The position numbers and the translations under genes were made by a program. DNA of 64,000 nucleotides from JAAXQD01 sp963790095 (lineage in GTDB: Bacteria > Desulfobacterota > Desulfobacteria > Desulfobacterales > UBA11574), in contig CAWBNO010000010.1 of NCBI GenBank assembly GCA_963790095.1, positions 37,776 to 101,775 of the forward strand, read 5' to 3'. Position 1 is the first letter of the stretch; each line of letters opens with the position of its first letter. The notes beneath the pieces were generated by a model. It was not told the origin of the DNA and did not search any database. It was given only the letters and a program-made list of their open reading frames with translations. This document shows positions 26,615-35,452 of the stretch, piece by piece.

Positions 26615-27139
26615 TTACTTCACTGTATACCCTTTCCCCTCAAGGCAAACACCCTTCGCCTTGTTATAATTATCAATCTGGGACTGCTGTTGTGCTTGGG
26701 ACTGCTGTTGTTCCGCCTCCTTTTGCTGGTTTTGCTGTCTCTGTCTGGCACCTCCTCCGACTGCGCCGACCCCGGCACCAATGGCTGCCCCCTTACCCGT
26801 GTCTCCGGCAATGGCACCGATTCCCGCCCCAAGCAAGGCTCCTCCGGCTGCTCCGCGAACCGCACCACCCTTCTGGGTCGTCTGCTGCTGAGGGGCCTGC
26901 TGGGCTTTAGTCGGATCATAGCCGGTCTGCTGAACCGCCCACTGGTGGCATTCGAATTCATCTTTCTGCTGCTGCTCGGCACTTTGACCTTTTGCCGGGT
27001 AGATCATCATTCCTGCATTTGTAAAGCTAGCAAATCCTAATCCAAACAAAAAAAGCACGGAAACAGCAACACACACAATAATAACGAAATAAGCGTTTCT
27101 AATAAGACACTGTTTCTTTCTGATTTGTAAATATTTCAT
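26615..27139 (-). CDS. Glycine-zipper protein with Gln-rich flanks
   Basis: A protein of about 174 residues with an N-terminal membrane segment (YFVIIVCVAVSVLFLFGLGF). It continues with IYPAKGQSAEQQQKDEFECH and VQQTGYDP, a Gln-rich linker, a glycine zipper (GGALLGAGIGAIAGDTGKGA), another Gln-rich stretch and a terminal AKGVCLEGKGYTVK. The two Cys (in FECHQWA and GVCLEG) match the pattern of YMGG-like proteins. I choose ATG 27139, seven bases after AAGGAGG; ATGs at 27142, 27145 and 27157 are also in frame. Confidence 0.82.
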   Translation of the reverse strand: MKYLQIRKKQCLIRNAYFVIIVCVAVSVLFLFGLGFASFTNAGMMIYPAKGQSAEQQQKDEFECHQWAVQQTGYDPTKAQQAPQQQTTQKGGAVRGAAGGALLGAGIGAIAGDTGKGAAIGAGVGAVGGGARQRQQNQQKEAEQQQSQAQQQSQIDNYNKAKGVCLEGKGYTVK

Positions 27140-27225
27140 CATCATGCCTCCTTTCATAAATTTGTTTCATATTTATATAGAAATCATTAAAGATCTGTCC
27201 CTGTATTGATTGTTCTTGTTACTGT

Positions 27226-27446
27226 TCATTTTGTCTTGTCAATTTGAATAATTTCGTCACCGCTTTGAACGCCTGTGATTCCCTTGTCGAAGATATCGAG
27301 CATCAGCTTAATCCCGATCTTGTCACCCGTCAACTGCACCTTTCTCCACCCATGTAAGGGGACGTTTCAAGCGCCTGAGCCCGGCAGACAAACAAGCCCG
27401 CCACTAAAACATAAAGAACACCTGTGAATACTTTTGTCATTTTCAT
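27226..27446 (-). pseudogene. Frameshifted small exported protein
   Basis: ATG 27446 (behind GAGGAG) encodes a signal peptide (VFTGVLYVLVAGLFVCRAQA) and SPYMGGE, then stops at 27330. The +1 frame continues WRKVQLTGDKIGIKLMLDIF and GVQSGDEIIQIDKTK to a stop at 27226. One indel near 27345 would join them into a protein of about 75 residues. The PYMGG motif also occurs at the mature start of the alkylsulfatase-like protein upstream. Confidence 0.45.
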
Positions 27447-27522
27447 TTCTCCTCTAATACCTCGGATGCAAATGCTCGTTTCACCATGTCCTCGTCTTCG
27501 TCCGGGCGCGGTCTCGGCGTCT

Positions 27523-29388
27523 TTACATATGATCATGAACGAACGATTCGGACGGGACGACAACCGCCCGGGCCGGGTCATAGCGGTCAAACAGATTAAG
27601 TACCCGGACAGCCTCTGCAGCATCGCCCGCAGTCACGGTGATATCTCCACCCTTGATCAACTCGTCGATGGGTTTCGCACTGAGGTAGACCTTGGCCCAG
27701 GCCTCACCCGACAGCTCCAGTACGATATCGGGATCGCGCGGATAGGCATCGGGATCTTCGATGAACTCTGCAACGGCCCGACGGACGTGCAGCCCGGCAT
27801 GCTTACCGTCAGGAAAGTCGAAGCGCAGTACCTGGTCGGTTTCGCCGCTTTTGACCGGATCGATGCGCACCCGGAAGTAATCGACGAAGGTGGTTGGAAA
27901 AGCAGCGATCGTCTCGGGTGCCGGCGGTACGACTCGGGGCAGTGTGACCTTGCCTTCCAGCGCCAGGGCCTGGGATATCAGGTGCGCACGGTTGTTGGCA
28001 CCCGTCGATACGTAAGCCATCTGACGCAGCGCCTCGGCTTTGAGGGCTCGCACTTCCTTATCCTGCGGATTCAGTCGGTAGAGATAATTGACCAGCTGGG
28101 CCGCCCAGGAGTATTCCTTTTTGTCCATGGCCTTTTTGGCCGCTTTTAGTACGCTGTCGCGGCCACCCATCAGGGGCACGATGCGCTCGGCCTCGTCCAG
28201 CGGAGAGACGGGGGACAGGTGGGCGGCGTCGTTGTCGTACCAGCCGACCGCCTGGTAGTAGATCGCCGGCGGATAGGAGGACACCTCGCCGTAGTTCTCC
28301 AGGTTGTTCGGGACCTCCTTGAGGTAATCGGGCAGGCGCACCAGGTCGCGCAGGTCGTCAGGCCCCTTGCCGCCAAGGATGCCGCGCAGGGTCTGATCCA
28401 ACACGAAGCTCGCTCCGTCCAGATAGCCTTCCAGACGTTTGCGTACTTCTTCCTTACCGACCACCGGGCGCGCTGCAGCAGAAATCAGAACCTCGGGCTC
28501 GAGGTTGCGGTTGAACTTCAGGCCTTCGATCCACTCGCGCGGATCGCGGAAGACATCGCCGCGCACCGAGTAGAGCTGCGGCGGGCTGCTCCACAGCAGG
28601 GTGGTGAAGAGGATCTTGCGCTCCGGCAGCCACACAGTGGTGTGCACCTTGTCGTCCGAGCCGTACTTGGTGAAGAACTGCATCTTCTGCCCCAGCACGG
28701 TCATTTCCTGGCCGTCTTCGACCGGCGTATTGACCGGCAGGTACGCCGATGTAAAGTCCTCGGGAAGGGTCGTGGGAACAACCCAGGCATCCGGACCCTC
28801 GTTCGGCATGAAGGCATTGAACTGGATCAACATGCGTGCGGTCAGGTAGGGGCCGATCTCCGGGAAATAGGCCGGCGCCCCCGCCGCCTTCGTATTCGCC
28901 TCGACCACCGCGTTGAGGTTCGGGTGGCCGATGATCTGAATGTCCTTCTGCCCCTCCGCCAGCACCCCGGCGCCGAACGCGGTATGCGAATGACCGTAGA
29001 TGATGGCCCGGACCGGCTTGTCGGTGACCGTGCGGATCGCCTCCAGCAGGAGTTCGCCGTCGTGCTTGGTGTCGCCGGTATCGAAGGCGATCAGGCCCTC
29101 GTCGGTATCGATGATGGAAATGGGCGCCAGGCCGTAGCCGCCGAACACCCAGATGCCTTCCGCGGGCTTCTCGATGGTGGGCTTCAGCCACGCTACCTTA
29201 TCAATGCCGTCCAGGATGCGCTTGTTGGTGATCGCCCCGTTCGGGGCAGTTCCCAATTCTACCGGCCCACCCATATAGGGGGTCGGTGGCAGCGCAGATT
29301 TTTCAGCCTGTTTTGCCTGGGCCATGGATAAGATGCCCATGGTAAATACAAGCGTGAGTGCGATTAAGATGGTTTTTTTTACTTTCAT
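27523..29388 (-). CDS. Alkylsulfatase-like MBL-fold protein lacking canonical metal ligands
   Basis: A 621-residue exported protein (signal peptide to about MAQA). The layout is that of SdsA1-type alkylsulfatases: MBL domain (about 70-310), dimerisation domain (YYQAVGWYDNDAAHLSPVSP), TPR-like ALKAEALRQMAYVSTGANNR and a C-terminal SCP2-like domain. The HxHxDH motif reads HSHTAF (133-138). The segment that normally supplies acidic ligands reads FTTLLW (261-266). The distal His position is replaced in SAAARPVVG (303-311). RGDVFRDPREW is kept. Sulfatase activity is therefore doubtful. Its GC content is visibly higher than that of neighbouring genes. GGAGATCC precedes ATG 29388. Confidence 0.85.
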   Translation of the reverse strand: MKVKKTILIALTLVFTMGILSMAQAKQAEKSALPPTPYMGGPVELGTAPNGAITNKRILDGIDKVAWLKPTIEKPAEGIWVFGGYGLAPISIIDTDEGLIAFDTGDTKHDGELLLEAIRTVTDKPVRAIIYGHSHTAFGAGVLAEGQKDIQIIGHPNLNAVVEANTKAAGAPAYFPEIGPYLTARMLIQFNAFMPNEGPDAWVVPTTLPEDFTSAYLPVNTPVEDGQEMTVLGQKMQFFTKYGSDDKVHTTVWLPERKILFTTLLWSSPPQLYSVRGDVFRDPREWIEGLKFNRNLEPEVLISAAARPVVGKEEVRKRLEGYLDGASFVLDQTLRGILGGKGPDDLRDLVRLPDYLKEVPNNLENYGEVSSYPPAIYYQAVGWYDNDAAHLSPVSPLDEAERIVPLMGGRDSVLKAAKKAMDKKEYSWAAQLVNYLYRLNPQDKEVRALKAEALRQMAYVSTGANNRAHLISQALALEGKVTLPRVVPPAPETIAAFPTTFVDYFRVRIDPVKSGETDQVLRFDFPDGKHAGLHVRRAVAEFIEDPDAYPRDPDIVLELSGEAWAKVYLSAKPIDELIKGGDITVTAGDAAEAVRVLNLFDRYDPARAVVVPSESFVHDHM

Positions 29389-29423
29389 GACAGGATCTCC
29401 TTCATTTTTGTGTTTTCAATTAC

Positions 29424-30842
29424 TTATATTTTCTCCGCCTTGGGGGGCGTCCAGTTCTTGAACTTCTCCAAGTCCGGCACATAAAGCCGCAGGACCACGT
29501 CGATGTCGTAGTCGCCGCGATTGAGCGGCAACCAGTTCTCTTCGGGGACACCTTCGGGTTTCTCCGCCGCCACGTAAATGGCGATGCTGCCGCTCTCGTC
29601 GAGCTTCATGCCGCCGTTCTCACCGACGCTGTACTTCTTGCGGTCGTTGGGGATGAAGAACCCGTTTTCCGTGTCGTAAAGGGTGCAGGACCAGAAGGCC
29701 TTGGCCGGGGGCATGTCATCCTTGCTCATCCGGATCACGTAATCGTGCTGGGCGTTCATGGGCTTGCCGTCGGTGGTCGTAAGGGAGGGATAGACGGCTT
29801 CGGCCGCCGGCTGGCCGATGGGACCGAAGACGGACTGGAACAGCAGCAAGTCAAGGCCGATGTCGCCTTTCAGCTTAAACATCCCTGTGCTGGCCGCAAG
29901 ACGGTCGGCCTTTGCCATCTCCTCTGCGGTGACCTGTTCAGCAACCTTACGCAGCCGCTTGGTGTCGAGCTTAGCGACCCGCTTGGGGTCATAGGGTTGG
30001 CCGGGAACCACGCCGAGCGGTTCGTAATCGGCAAGGAGTTTCTGGTCGAGTTCGCTGTCCGGATCAAACGTCGTGTGGTTGAAGACGAACTGCATGACCT
30101 CGAGCAGGTTGTTCGTGAAGGTATCGATATCCGTCTTGCCGACCGATGGGAAATTTGCATCATCGATCGGCTTGACTTGGGTGCCCTGGTACTCCGACAG
30201 CGTAACAAGCTTCACCGACTGCATCTGGTCCTTAATGCGCTCAAAGCGCTCCGGCTCGTTGGCATGGGGCATTACGCGAAAGACGGCGGAGAGAAAATCA
30301 CCGGTGGCCTCGAAGTAACGGTCGACGCCCTCGACCTTTTCGCCTTTCTTATACCCCTCCGTGCGTTCGGTGAAAAAAAGCATCTTCTCCGGTTTCTTGA
30401 AATCGCCCTGGCGTGTCGACATGGGAATGTTGACATAGTGATCGTAACCGGTGACCATCAAGGATACATATTTTGAATCAAAGGCCGGCATGTCGAGGAT
30501 GACAGGGTCTTTGCGCAGGTCGATCATACAGGTGATGTAAAGCGAGTCGTTGTTGGGCCGGGCGATAAGCTTGAGCGTGTGGTCCTTCAATACGGTGTAT
30601 ACATCAACGATGTTCCAGCCGCCGTATTGAATGGCGCCTTTATTGTTGACGTTGTACATAGCCACGTACTGGTAGGAGCGCTTGACGAGGTTCTCGATTT
30701 GGGCGTCTGTCAACGCTGCGTCCGTTTCCGAACGCGTCATCGTTTCGCTTTGCTGCGGTTCTGCCGGCTCCCTGTTGCCACAGGCGGTCAGGACCAGCAT
30801 CAGCAAACATACAAACGGTGTCGTGAATTTAATCCATTTCAT
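29424..30842 (-). CDS. DUF1254/DUF1214 lipoprotein
   Basis: A 472-residue lipoprotein (lipobox LTAC, Cys about 21). DUF1254 part: YQYVAMYNVNNKGAI, IARPNNDSLYITCMIDLRKD, PAFDSKYVSLMVTGYDHYVN. DUF1214 part: HDYVIRMSKDDMPPAKAFWS, LYDTENGFFIPNDRKKYSVG, GSIAIYVAAEKPEGVPEENW. These domains form tandem jelly-roll-like folds; the biochemical role is unknown. It is the only intact member of three paralogues in a row. AGGAG precedes ATG 30842. Confidence 0.9.
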   Translation of the reverse strand: MKWIKFTTPFVCLLMLVLTACGNREPAEPQQSETMTRSETDAALTDAQIENLVKRSYQYVAMYNVNNKGAIQYGGWNIVDVYTVLKDHTLKLIARPNNDSLYITCMIDLRKDPVILDMPAFDSKYVSLMVTGYDHYVNIPMSTRQGDFKKPEKMLFFTERTEGYKKGEKVEGVDRYFEATGDFLSAVFRVMPHANEPERFERIKDQMQSVKLVTLSEYQGTQVKPIDDANFPSVGKTDIDTFTNNLLEVMQFVFNHTTFDPDSELDQKLLADYEPLGVVPGQPYDPKRVAKLDTKRLRKVAEQVTAEEMAKADRLAASTGMFKLKGDIGLDLLLFQSVFGPIGQPAAEAVYPSLTTTDGKPMNAQHDYVIRMSKDDMPPAKAFWSCTLYDTENGFFIPNDRKKYSVGENGGMKLDESGSIAIYVAAEKPEGVPEENWLPLNRGDYDIDVVLRLYVPDLEKFKNWTPPKAEKI

Positions 30843-30909
30843 TCTTTTCTCCTATAGTTTTGCACGCTCTTTACTTTCATCATATCCCCATTAAAGCGCT
30901 ATCTGCGTC

Positions 30910-32319
30910 TTATTTGAGCATTTTCGCCTTAGGCGCTTTCCAGGTTTTCATTTTCTCCAAATCAGGCGCATAGACCCGCAGGATGATATTCAGTCCCAGA
31001 TCTTTCCTTTCGATGGGCAGCCAGTTTTCAGCGGGTACGCCATCCGGTTTTTCAGCGGCAATGTAAATTTCAATGCCCCCTTCATCATTCAGCTTCATTC
31101 CGCCATTTTCCCCAACACTGTATTTTTTGTGTTCATTGGGAATAAAGAAGCCGTTGACCGCATCGTAAAGCGTGAACGACCAGAACGCATTGGCAGGAGG
31201 CAACTCATCTTTCGTCATGCGGATAACATAGTCGTACTGGGCGTTCATCGGCGCGCCATCTTTTGTGATAATTGCCGGATACATGGCTTCTTTGGCCGGC
31301 TGTCCTATCGGGCCAACCACAGAAGGAAACAGCATTGCCTCCAGTCCGATTGTACCTTTGGGTTGAAAGATGAGCGGTAAAAAAGGTCCCATCTTCGCTT
31401 AGGGTCATTCATTATGGCGATTTGTTCATCTCTGACTTTGATGGAAATTTCCCTGAATTTCTTCCCATCGATCTTTACTGCGGTTTCAGGGTCATACTGC
31501 TTTCCGGGAACAACCCCCAGGGGCGCATACACCGCAAGCACCTTACGATCCAATTCAAAATCCGGATCAAACGTGGTGTGATTGAAGACAAACTGCATCA
31601 CCTCCAGCAGGTTATTCTCAAAGATATCGGCATCTGTTTTCCCGTAGGGAGGAAAGTTTACTTTATCGGTTTCCGGTGCGGGTTTACCGAGAAACTCCGA
31701 TAACGTCATCCCCTTAATGGAATTGATTTGATCAACAATTCGCTTATACCGCTCGGGTTCGTTGGCATGGGGCATCACCCTCAATGTCGCCGAAACAAAA
31801 TCACCGGTCATTTCGAATATTTCATCAATTCCTTCGATCTTTTTTCCGCTATATCCTTCTGTTCTCTCCGTATAAAAAAGCACTGTTTTGGGTTCTTGAA
31901 AATCCCCGTCCACTGTTGACAGGGGGATATCGACATAGTGGTCGTAACCACTGGTCATCAGTGATACATATTTGGAATCGAAAGCCGGAAATTCAAATAC
32001 GACAGCATCCTTCCTCAGATCCAGCATGGCCAGCTGGTAAATACTATCGTTATTCGGACGGGCAATAAATTCTGCCGTGTGGTCCAGCAGATCGGTATTT
32101 TTCAAGCCCTTATTGTAGCCCCTGGTGGTCATTCCTTCTTCTGCCAGGGCCAGCTTTTTGATTGACATTGTACATGGCGACGTACTGGTAGGAGCGCTTG
32201 ACGATGTTCTCGATTTGTTCATCGCTGAGCTTGACACTCTTTTGTGCATTGGCCATGGATACGATGCCCATGAACAAAAAAAGCGTGAAAGCGATGGATA
32301 GTATTTTGTTTAATCTCAT
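30910..32319 (-). pseudogene. DUF1254/DUF1214 paralogue, two frameshifts
   Basis: Three overlapping frames make one protein closely related to the 29424-30842 product. N-terminal: ATG 32319, signal peptide ILSIAFTLFLFMGIVSMANA, SYQYVAMYNVN. Middle: KGLKNTDLL to EQIAIMNDPK. C-terminal: GTIGLEAMLFPSVVGPIGQP to the stop at 30910. The shifts lie near 32165 (within an A-run) and 31340-31390. The N-terminus has a plain signal peptide instead of a lipobox. Conserved blocks are well kept, so the lesions are recent or are sequencing errors. Confidence 0.8.
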
Positions 32320-32421
32320 GACTGGACCTCTCTTTTGCTTTGTTTCCGATAATTTTGTTTTCCAACGCCATGCCGGGGGATTGATCATGGATTTTCGTTG
32401 CTGACACCATTATCGCCGGCT

Positions 32422-33835
32422 TTATTGCACCCGTTTCAGCGGCGGATCGTTTCCAGGTGCCGTCCAGCGCCTCCTCCTTGGGCCAGTAAAGACGCATTAT
32501 CGCCGAGAATGGTCCCTCGGGTGCCGGAAGCCAGTTGGGTTCCTTGTCTTTACCCGGGGATTCATGCTGCAGGTAGAGTGTGATACCGCCATCCGCATCG
32601 CGCACAAAATCGTCCAGCATGGGGGAGTTGAGCAGGTAGCGGTCGATGGGGTTGTCCGACGAGCAGGCTCTCCGGCAGCTCATACATGGTCAGCGACCAG
32701 AAGGAATTGACGGGCGGCAGCTCGCCCGGCGCAAAACGCAGCGTATAGTTGTGGGCGCCGTCGAGTTTCTCCCCGTCGGCATCGACATAGTAGGACGGGT
32801 AGATGGCTTCTTCCTCACTGTTGCCCCAGATGCCGAGAACGGCGGCCGCCATGCGGTAGAGGTAATTGTTCTGCAGGTGTTCCCTTGTGCCGAAGGCATC
32901 GCCGGAACCGATCTCGCCCGCCTCTGCCCGTTTCTTCAGCTCCGCAAAGTCTGCCCAGGCATCGTTGATGCCCTGACCGATGGCTTCCTGGATTTCCGGG
33001 GAGAACCTGTCCCAGTCGAAGGTCTTGCCGGCGCCGATATTGAGTTTGGCAAAACGGGCCATGAGCTCCTCCTCGGAAGGATGCGTGGGGCAGAACTGCA
33101 GCACGAAATTCAATTGCTGGAAGATCTTGGGCGATTTCGTTATCTCCTCACGCGTCAGCGGCTCGATGAAGTCGATCGCAGGTGCCGCCTTGGGCGCCGG
33201 TTTGCCGAGAAACGCGGAAAGGGGTTGCACCTTGTAGCCGGCCTGGATGGCCTTCACCTTTTCGAGGTCGTCGGGATTGAAGAGCTGGGTCCGGTAGACG
33301 GCAATCATCAGTTCGGTTTCGGAGCGGATGACTTTCGTGATGCCGTCGGGAACGTCGCCCTTCCAGCCGGGCCCGGCGAGGAGGAAATGGCCGCCCTCGT
33401 TGCCGGTGTGCGGCTGCCGATGTAGGCGAAGTTGTGGGTGTAGAGGTCGATGAGCTGGATGCTGAAGTAGCGATCCTTTTCGATCGGGGGCACCGTCAGC
33501 ACGATCGGCTCGGTGCGCAGGTCCAGCGCCAGCCAACTGTAAGGCGTATCGGAATTGGGAGTCTGCACTGCCTTGTCATCGTGCGTGTAGACCCGGGCGA
33601 TGTTTTTTATCTGGTTCAAGGGCGCCTTGTATTCGGGATCTGTCCGGTCCACAAGTGAGCCGTAGATAATGCGGTAACTGTCCACCACCGGATTCGCGTA
33701 GATGTAGGCCTCCTTGGCGATGGCGCGGACTTCCGCGGGGGTGACGGCTGTTTGTGCGTGCGCCCGCTGGAACACGACCGCTGCGAATAACGCCATCGTG
33801 CAGGTGACGGCTTTGATCAATCTGACGTGTTGCAT
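32422..33835 (-). pseudogene. Third DUF1254/DUF1214 gene, two to three frameshifts
   Basis: The N-terminal frame from ATG 33835 (AAAGGAG upstream) gives a signal peptide to RAHA, then EAYIYANPVVDSYRIIYGSL and PNSDTPYSWLALDLRTEPIV. After a shift near 33408 it continues TGNEGGHFLLAGPGWKGDVP to LTMYELPESLLV. After a shift near 32657 it reads DNPIDRYLLNSPMLDDFVRD, QHESPGKDKEPNWLPAPEGP and DGTWK. A further change near 32447 restores PPLKRVQ and a stop at 32422. This is the classical periplasmic DUF1254 form, more distant from the two neighbours. Confidence 0.8.
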
Positions 33836-33860
33836 TTTGTTCTCCTTTGCTCACATGCGT

Positions 33861-34034
33861 TTAAAATAGTTTGGGCAGGACAAAAGTGACCTGGAGCCGA
33901 AAGCGAAAACCATCAGGGCCTAATCCAGGGGCTTCCGCCCGGTATCCGACACTGGCCTGCAGACTGATGCGCAACTTGCCCCACCTGACCAGCTCGGTAA
34001 CGGCGGCATTGATGGGTATTGACCATTTATCCAT
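33861..34034 (-). pseudogene. C-terminal fragment of an outer-membrane transporter (MetA/neuromedin-U-like)
   Basis: The 57 codons end with alternating beta-strands (KWSIPINAAVTELVRWGKLR, then FRFRLQVTFVLPKLF) and a terminal Phe typical of outer-membrane barrels. Proteins of this type often neighbour DUF1254 genes. The rest of the barrel is missing; the preceding ATG has no ribosome site. Confidence 0.6.
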
Positions 34035-34054
34035 GTTTAGAATGACAAATTCTA

Positions 34055-34839
34055 TTAAAATCGCCAGGACAACCCCAGCGTTAAGCCATCCTGGGCAACA
34101 TCATACAAAAAGTCATCCTTCTCGTAATCCACATCCAGATAACGGTATCCCACTGTCGTGGAAAATCCTTTGGTCCACTGATAACCCAGGTTGATATTGG
34201 CGTCCCAAAAAAAGTCGGATCCTGCACCGAATCCGCCGATACCGATGCCGCCACTGATAAAAAACTTAGAATTCCAAATTGCTGACATGCCTTTCAGGCC
34301 AATCAAAGGATCAAACCAGTCTTCACTGTTGGTTATGCTTCGCTCCGGCAACAGGCCGGCTTTAAGGGTCAAGTCCGAATCAACGGACCAATACCGAATC
34401 CCTGCGATGACATCCAGGAATTGGTGCTGATTTTCCACCAGTCGGTATAATCCGGCAACCGAAACCATCCAGGACTTTGTTTGCGTACTTACCGCAGAAT
34501 AAAGAACACCATATGGTACCGGGTCTTCCATTTCGATATCGGTGTACACAATGTCCGCAAACAGGCCGAAACGTCCTTTTCGCGCCTCGCCGACCAGCAT
34601 GCCGGCTAAATTGATATTTCCCCAAATATCATCTAAAAGTCGATATCGACATCGGCCGGGGGTAACCCCGGCAGCGTCGCGACTGTCCCATTTTGGCCCG
34701 CCAGCCAGGCGTAAGGGGCCAGTTGGAATTCCCATTGATCGCCGCTGGCCGCATCAGCCCTGACAGAAAAAAAGAATAACTGGAAGAAAAGTAATCCGAG
34801 AAGCAGTGGTATTGAAAATCTATATGTGTTATGCGTCAT
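34055..34839 (-). pseudogene. Outer-membrane beta-barrel protein, one frameshift
   Basis: ATG 34839 (GGAGGTGG upstream) encodes a signal peptide ending RADAA, then WEFQLAPYAWLAGQNGTVAT and a premature stop after DVDIDF. The other frame continues DDIWGNINLAGMLVGEARKG, GLFADIVYTDIEME, repeated amphipathic strands and a terminal GLTLGLSWRF. One missing T in the TTTT near 34636 restores a barrel protein of about 260 residues. Probable OmpW/OmpA-like porin; substrate unknown. Confidence 0.75.
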
Positions 34840-34966
34840 ATCCACCTCCATTTATTTCATGAACCGTCTCATTGGTTCTCTCTTAAAATTAATTTAGAAA
34901 ACATTCGATGCCTCATGTCTTTCCATTTTTCAGTCTCCAAAACAGGTTCCACAAAACAAACCTTGG

Positions 34967-35218
34967 TTATCCGGATTCATTCAATTGTTGCAAAATTTCT
35001 ACTTCTAGCTCTTGGATTATGGCTGAATACTCTGCACGACGTTCGACGGCGATATCCATCATAGATTGATTCCAATGATCCAGAGCCTTAACACAATTCA
35101 GATAATCCTCGCACATGGTCTGAAAGCTCTCGCTTTCCTTAAAAAGTCGTCTTGCAGTGTCCTGACGCTGAGGGAACCGTTTTAAAACAGAGAATAAGCC
35201 TGTTCGGATAACCTTCAT
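34967..35218 (-). CDS. Small helical hypothetical protein
   Basis: An 83-residue soluble protein (RTGLFSVLKRFPQRQDTARR, then ESFQTMCEDYLNCVKALDHW and a final EYSAIIQELEVEILQQL), predicted all-helical. ATG 35218 has AGGAG eight bases upstream; the in-frame TTG 35221 is less likely. It is divergent from the TPR regulator gene. I have a sense of having seen similar short proteins in related genomes but cannot name a family. Confidence 0.65.
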   Translation of the reverse strand: MKVIRTGLFSVLKRFPQRQDTARRLFKESESFQTMCEDYLNCVKALDHWNQSMMDIAVERRAEYSAIIQELEVEILQQLNESG

Positions 35219-35362
35219 CAATATTGCTCCTGATTATTAGAGTAACGTGAGTTTAACAAAATATGGATTCGAAAGGATTCTGTTAAAAATGTTGATTTTT
35301 TTGCTTTAATTTGTAATGTTTTATAAACCTCTAACTTAATTCATATAAGTTGTCACCCTAAC

Positions 35363-35384
35363 TTAGGGTAAACGTTTACCCTAA
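35363..35384. promoter_or_regulatory. Perfect 22-bp palindrome between divergent genes
   Basis: TTAGGGTAAAC is followed directly by its exact reverse complement. A second, overlapping dyad CCCTAA-CT-TTAGGG-like (about 35356-35368) lies on its left. There is no T-run. It sits 69 bp upstream of ATG 35453 and 145 bp from the divergent start at 35218, a fitting place for an operator. Confidence 0.6.
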
Positions 35385-35452
35385 AATTTAACCAAGTTGC
35401 TGATTTTATACCATATAAAATTTGTCTTACTACCTCCCGGTGGACAATAAAA

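Noticed and set aside
28219..29331. A 370-codon plus-strand frame opposite the alkylsulfatase-like gene
   Set aside because: GC-rich antisense shadow: composition dominated by Arg/His/Leu, no ribosome site, no family resemblance; the minus-strand protein has clear domains.
29745..30476. A 243-codon plus-strand frame opposite the DUF1254 lipoprotein gene
   Set aside because: Antisense shadow of a well-supported gene, without start signals.
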